Of a stretch of 7,314 nt of DNA, positions 6,070 to 7,314 are shown in pieces. The stretch covers positions 1-7,314 of the forward strand of contig SZOW01000031.1 in the NCBI GenBank assembly GCA_030263395.1, read 5' to 3'. Numbering within the stretch: the stretch's first letter is position 1; each line of letters starts with the position of its first letter. The position numbers and the translations under genes are program-made. The notes beneath the pieces are model-generated. The model was not told where the DNA came from. It worked only from the letters and a program-made list of their open reading frames with translations, and searched no databases. This stretch comes from QUBU01 sp014337915 (lineage in GTDB: Bacteria > Pseudomonadota > Gammaproteobacteria > Steroidobacterales > GCA-2729495).

Positions 6070-6993
6070 ATGGCCCAGCCCCGACCGCGATCAACCCCGG
6101 TGAACCAGCCCGCGAGGCAACCCGCCAGCAGCGGCGCGGCGCTGCGCCAGTACGCGCGGCTGATGCGCCTGGACCGCCCGGTGGGCATCTGGCTGCTGCT
6201 GTGGCCCACGCTGTGGGCGCTGTGGATCTCGGGCGATGGACGCCCGCAGGCGGCAATCTTCAGCGTGATGGTGCTCGGCGTGGTGGTGATGCGTTCGGCA
6301 GGCTGCGTCATCAACGACTGGGCCGACCGCGACCTCGACCCGCAGGTCGAGCGCACCCGCGACCGGCCTCTGGCCACGGGGCTGGTTTCGCCGCAGGAAG
6401 CGCTCGGGCTGTTCGTGGCGCTGTCGCTGGTGGCGATCGCACTCGCCCTGCAGCTCAACCGCCTCGCCCAGCTGCTCGCGGTGGCCGGCGGCCTGCTGAC
6501 GGTGATCTACCCGTTCATGAAGCGCATCATCGCCGCCCCCCAGCTGGTGCTCGGTGCGGCCTTCGGCTGGAGTGTGCCGATGACTTTTGCCGCGCAGACG
6601 GATGCGGTGCCGCGGCTCGCCTGGCTGCTGTGGCTCGCGGTGGTGGTCTGGGCGCTGATCTACGACACCATGTACGCGATGGCGGACCGCGCCGATGACC
6701 TCAAGGCAGGGGTGAAGTCCACCGCCATCCTGTTTGGCAGCGCCGATGTCTTCATCGTCAGCCTGCTGATGATCCTGCTGGTGCTGGCCCTGGCGCTGGC
6801 CGGACAAATGGCAGCGCTGGGGCCCTGGTACTTCGGTTCGCTGCTGGTGGCCGCGGCGCTGATGCTGCACGAGCGCCGGCTGATCAGCGACCGCGATCCG
6901 GCGCGCTGCTTCCAGGCCTTCCTGCACAGCCACTGGGTCGGCGCCGCGGTGTTTGCCGGCATCCTGCTCGACTACACCTTCCGGCCGGCCTGA
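6070..6993 (+). CDS. ubiA: 4-hydroxybenzoate polyprenyltransferase
   Basis: UbiA is an inner-membrane prenyltransferase that attaches the polyprenyl tail to 4-hydroxybenzoate in ubiquinone biosynthesis. The 307-aa product contains both Mg-diphosphate-binding aspartate motifs: NDWADRDLD (82-90) and YDTMYAMADRADD (198-210). GVKSTAILFG (214-223), LLLWPTLWALW (42-52), YPFMKR (147-152) and LGAAFGWSVPM (161-171) are also present, and hydrophobic segments typical of the family lie between the motifs. E. coli UbiA is 290 aa; the extra residues are a Pro/Arg/Gln-rich N-terminal tail (about 1-24) before the conserved RLMRLDRPVG. The ATG at 6070 has no Shine-Dalgarno sequence; no closer in-frame ATG exists before Met32, which is inside the conserved region. 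No ubiC (chorismate lyase) lies beside it in this window. It ends 2 nt from the convergent comF-like gene. Confidence 0.96.
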   Translation: MAQPRPRSTPVNQPARQPASSGAALRQYARLMRLDRPVGIWLLLWPTLWALWISGDGRPQAAIFSVMVLGVVVMRSAGCVINDWADRDLDPQVERTRDRPLATGLVSPQEALGLFVALSLVAIALALQLNRLAQLLAVAGGLLTVIYPFMKRIIAAPQLVLGAAFGWSVPMTFAAQTDAVPRLAWLLWLAVVVWALIYDTMYAMADRADDLKAGVKSTAILFGSADVFIVSLLMILLVLALALAGQMAALGPWYFGSLLVAAALMLHERRLISDRDPARCFQAFLHSHWVGAAVFAGILLDYTFRPA

Positions 6994-7005
6994 CGCTACA
7001 GCGTC
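6992..7005. terminator. Inverted repeat spanning the convergent ubiA and comF stops
   Basis: GACGCTACAGCGTC is a perfect inverted repeat (GACGCT/AGCGTC) that can fold as a 5-bp stem with a TACA loop on either strand. It covers the last two bases of the ubiA TGA, all of the comF TAG and a few bases of the comF coding end. The position is right for a bidirectional terminator, but the stem is short and there is no T-run on either side, so intrinsic termination is unproven. Confidence 0.3.
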
Positions 7006-7313
7006 CGCGCCGCGGCCCAGACCTCGACCTCCGCAGCACCCGCCGCCCGCAGGGCACGTAGCAGCGCCGCAACCGTGCTGCCGGTGGTGACCACATCATC
7101 CAGCACGGCGATGCGCAGGCCGGTGCAGTCGCCTGCCACGAAGGCATCGCGGACGTTGCGTCGGCGCGCGGCGCGGCTGAGGCCCGACTGGCCGGCCGTG
7201 GCCCGGCGACGTGCGGCCAGCCGCGGCATCAGCGGCAGGCCCAGCCGCTCCGCGACCGGCCGGGCCAGCTCCAGCGCCTGGTTGTAGCCGCGCTCGGCGA
7301 GCCGGGCCGGGTG
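6996..7313 (-). CDS. comF: ComF family phosphoribosyltransferase, C-terminal part (5' end beyond window)
   Basis: The minus-strand frame enters from the right edge and gives 105 residues before TAG. It opens with HPARLAERGYNQALELARPVAERLGLPL, in which ERGYNQ is a ComF hallmark. It continues with RRRATAGQSGLSRAARRRN and then VLDDVVTTGST (codons at 7074-7106), the acidic PRPP-binding loop of type I phosphoribosyltransferases, and ends AAARTL. ComF-like proteins (GntX in E. coli) are linked to DNA uptake and use of DNA as a nutrient; the biochemical reaction is not settled. The N-terminal zinc-ribbon part normally found in the family would lie past 7314. An ATG at 7229 is inside the conserved domain, so it is not the true start. 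Transcription converges on ubiA. Confidence 0.9.
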   Translation of the reverse strand, partial: HPARLAERGYNQALELARPVAERLGLPLMPRLAARRRATAGQSGLSRAARRRNVRDAFVAGDCTGLRIAVLDDVVTTGSTVAALLRALRAAGAAEVEVWAAARTL

Positions 7314-7314
7314 C

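Noticed and set aside
3831..6458. 875-codon open frame on the minus strand across recG and part of ubiA
   Set aside because: Its length is striking, but it is the mirror of recG codons in GC-rich DNA. The translation is repetitive Gln/Ala/Arg/His-rich sequence without family motifs, and it crosses several gene boundaries on the other strand.
1..7314. A new defence, mobile or biosynthetic system hidden in the window
   Set aside because: Every long conserved frame is a known housekeeping gene, the spacers are short, and no repeat array, transposase, recombinase or unknown conserved protein is visible.

Overview
This window is a run of housekeeping genes from a very GC-rich gammaproteobacterium. 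All genes lie on the + strand except the last, which is convergent. The order gmk-rpoZ-spoT-ridA-recG-ubiA is typical of gammaproteobacterial chromosomes; ridA occupies the place between spoT and recG where E. coli has trmH. The GC richness, the gene order and a comF-like gene beside ubiA suggest a Xanthomonadales/Nevskiales/Steroidobacterales-like lineage, but that placement is inference. I see no mobile element, tRNA, rRNA, CRISPR array, phage gene or other sign of transfer.

Layout: 3-65 is the tail of an upstream gene, probably a small PspC-domain membrane protein. 66-245 is noncoding and holds a repeated 10-mer and a strong hairpin. 246-788 is gmk (guanylate kinase) and 897-1190 is rpoZ (RNA polymerase omega). 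1296-3482 is spoT (bifunctional (p)ppGpp synthetase/hydrolase), 3557-3937 is ridA (enamine/imine deaminase) and 3948-6029 is recG (branched-DNA helicase). 6070-6993 is ubiA (4-hydroxybenzoate polyprenyltransferase). From the right edge, on the minus strand, comes the 3' part of a comF-like phosphoribosyltransferase gene (6996-7313); its stop codon is 2 nt from that of ubiA.

Functionally, the left half joins guanine nucleotide metabolism (Gmk), transcription (omega) and the stringent response (SpoT). In E. coli, omega contributes to a ppGpp-binding site on RNA polymerase and Gmk of many bacteria is a ppGpp target, so the cluster is coherent. ridA and recG are closely spaced (10 nt). ubiA appears to have its own promoter overlapping the recG stop codon.

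The main anomaly is in gmk. The reading frame is intact, but exactly 27 residues (81 bp by alignment with my recollection of E. coli Gmk) are missing from the GMP-binding domain, including the conserved Arg/Arg/Glu/Tyr nucleotide-binding residues. This is either an assembly or sequencing artefact or a remarkable natural variant of an essential enzyme. Secondary points are an Arg-to-Ile change in the conserved Asn-Arg-Phe motif of omega, -10-like boxes 6 nt before ATG codons that suggest leaderless or very short-leader transcripts, and a general lack of Shine-Dalgarno sequences. I did not find a convincing new biological system; apart from gmk the region looks ordinary.
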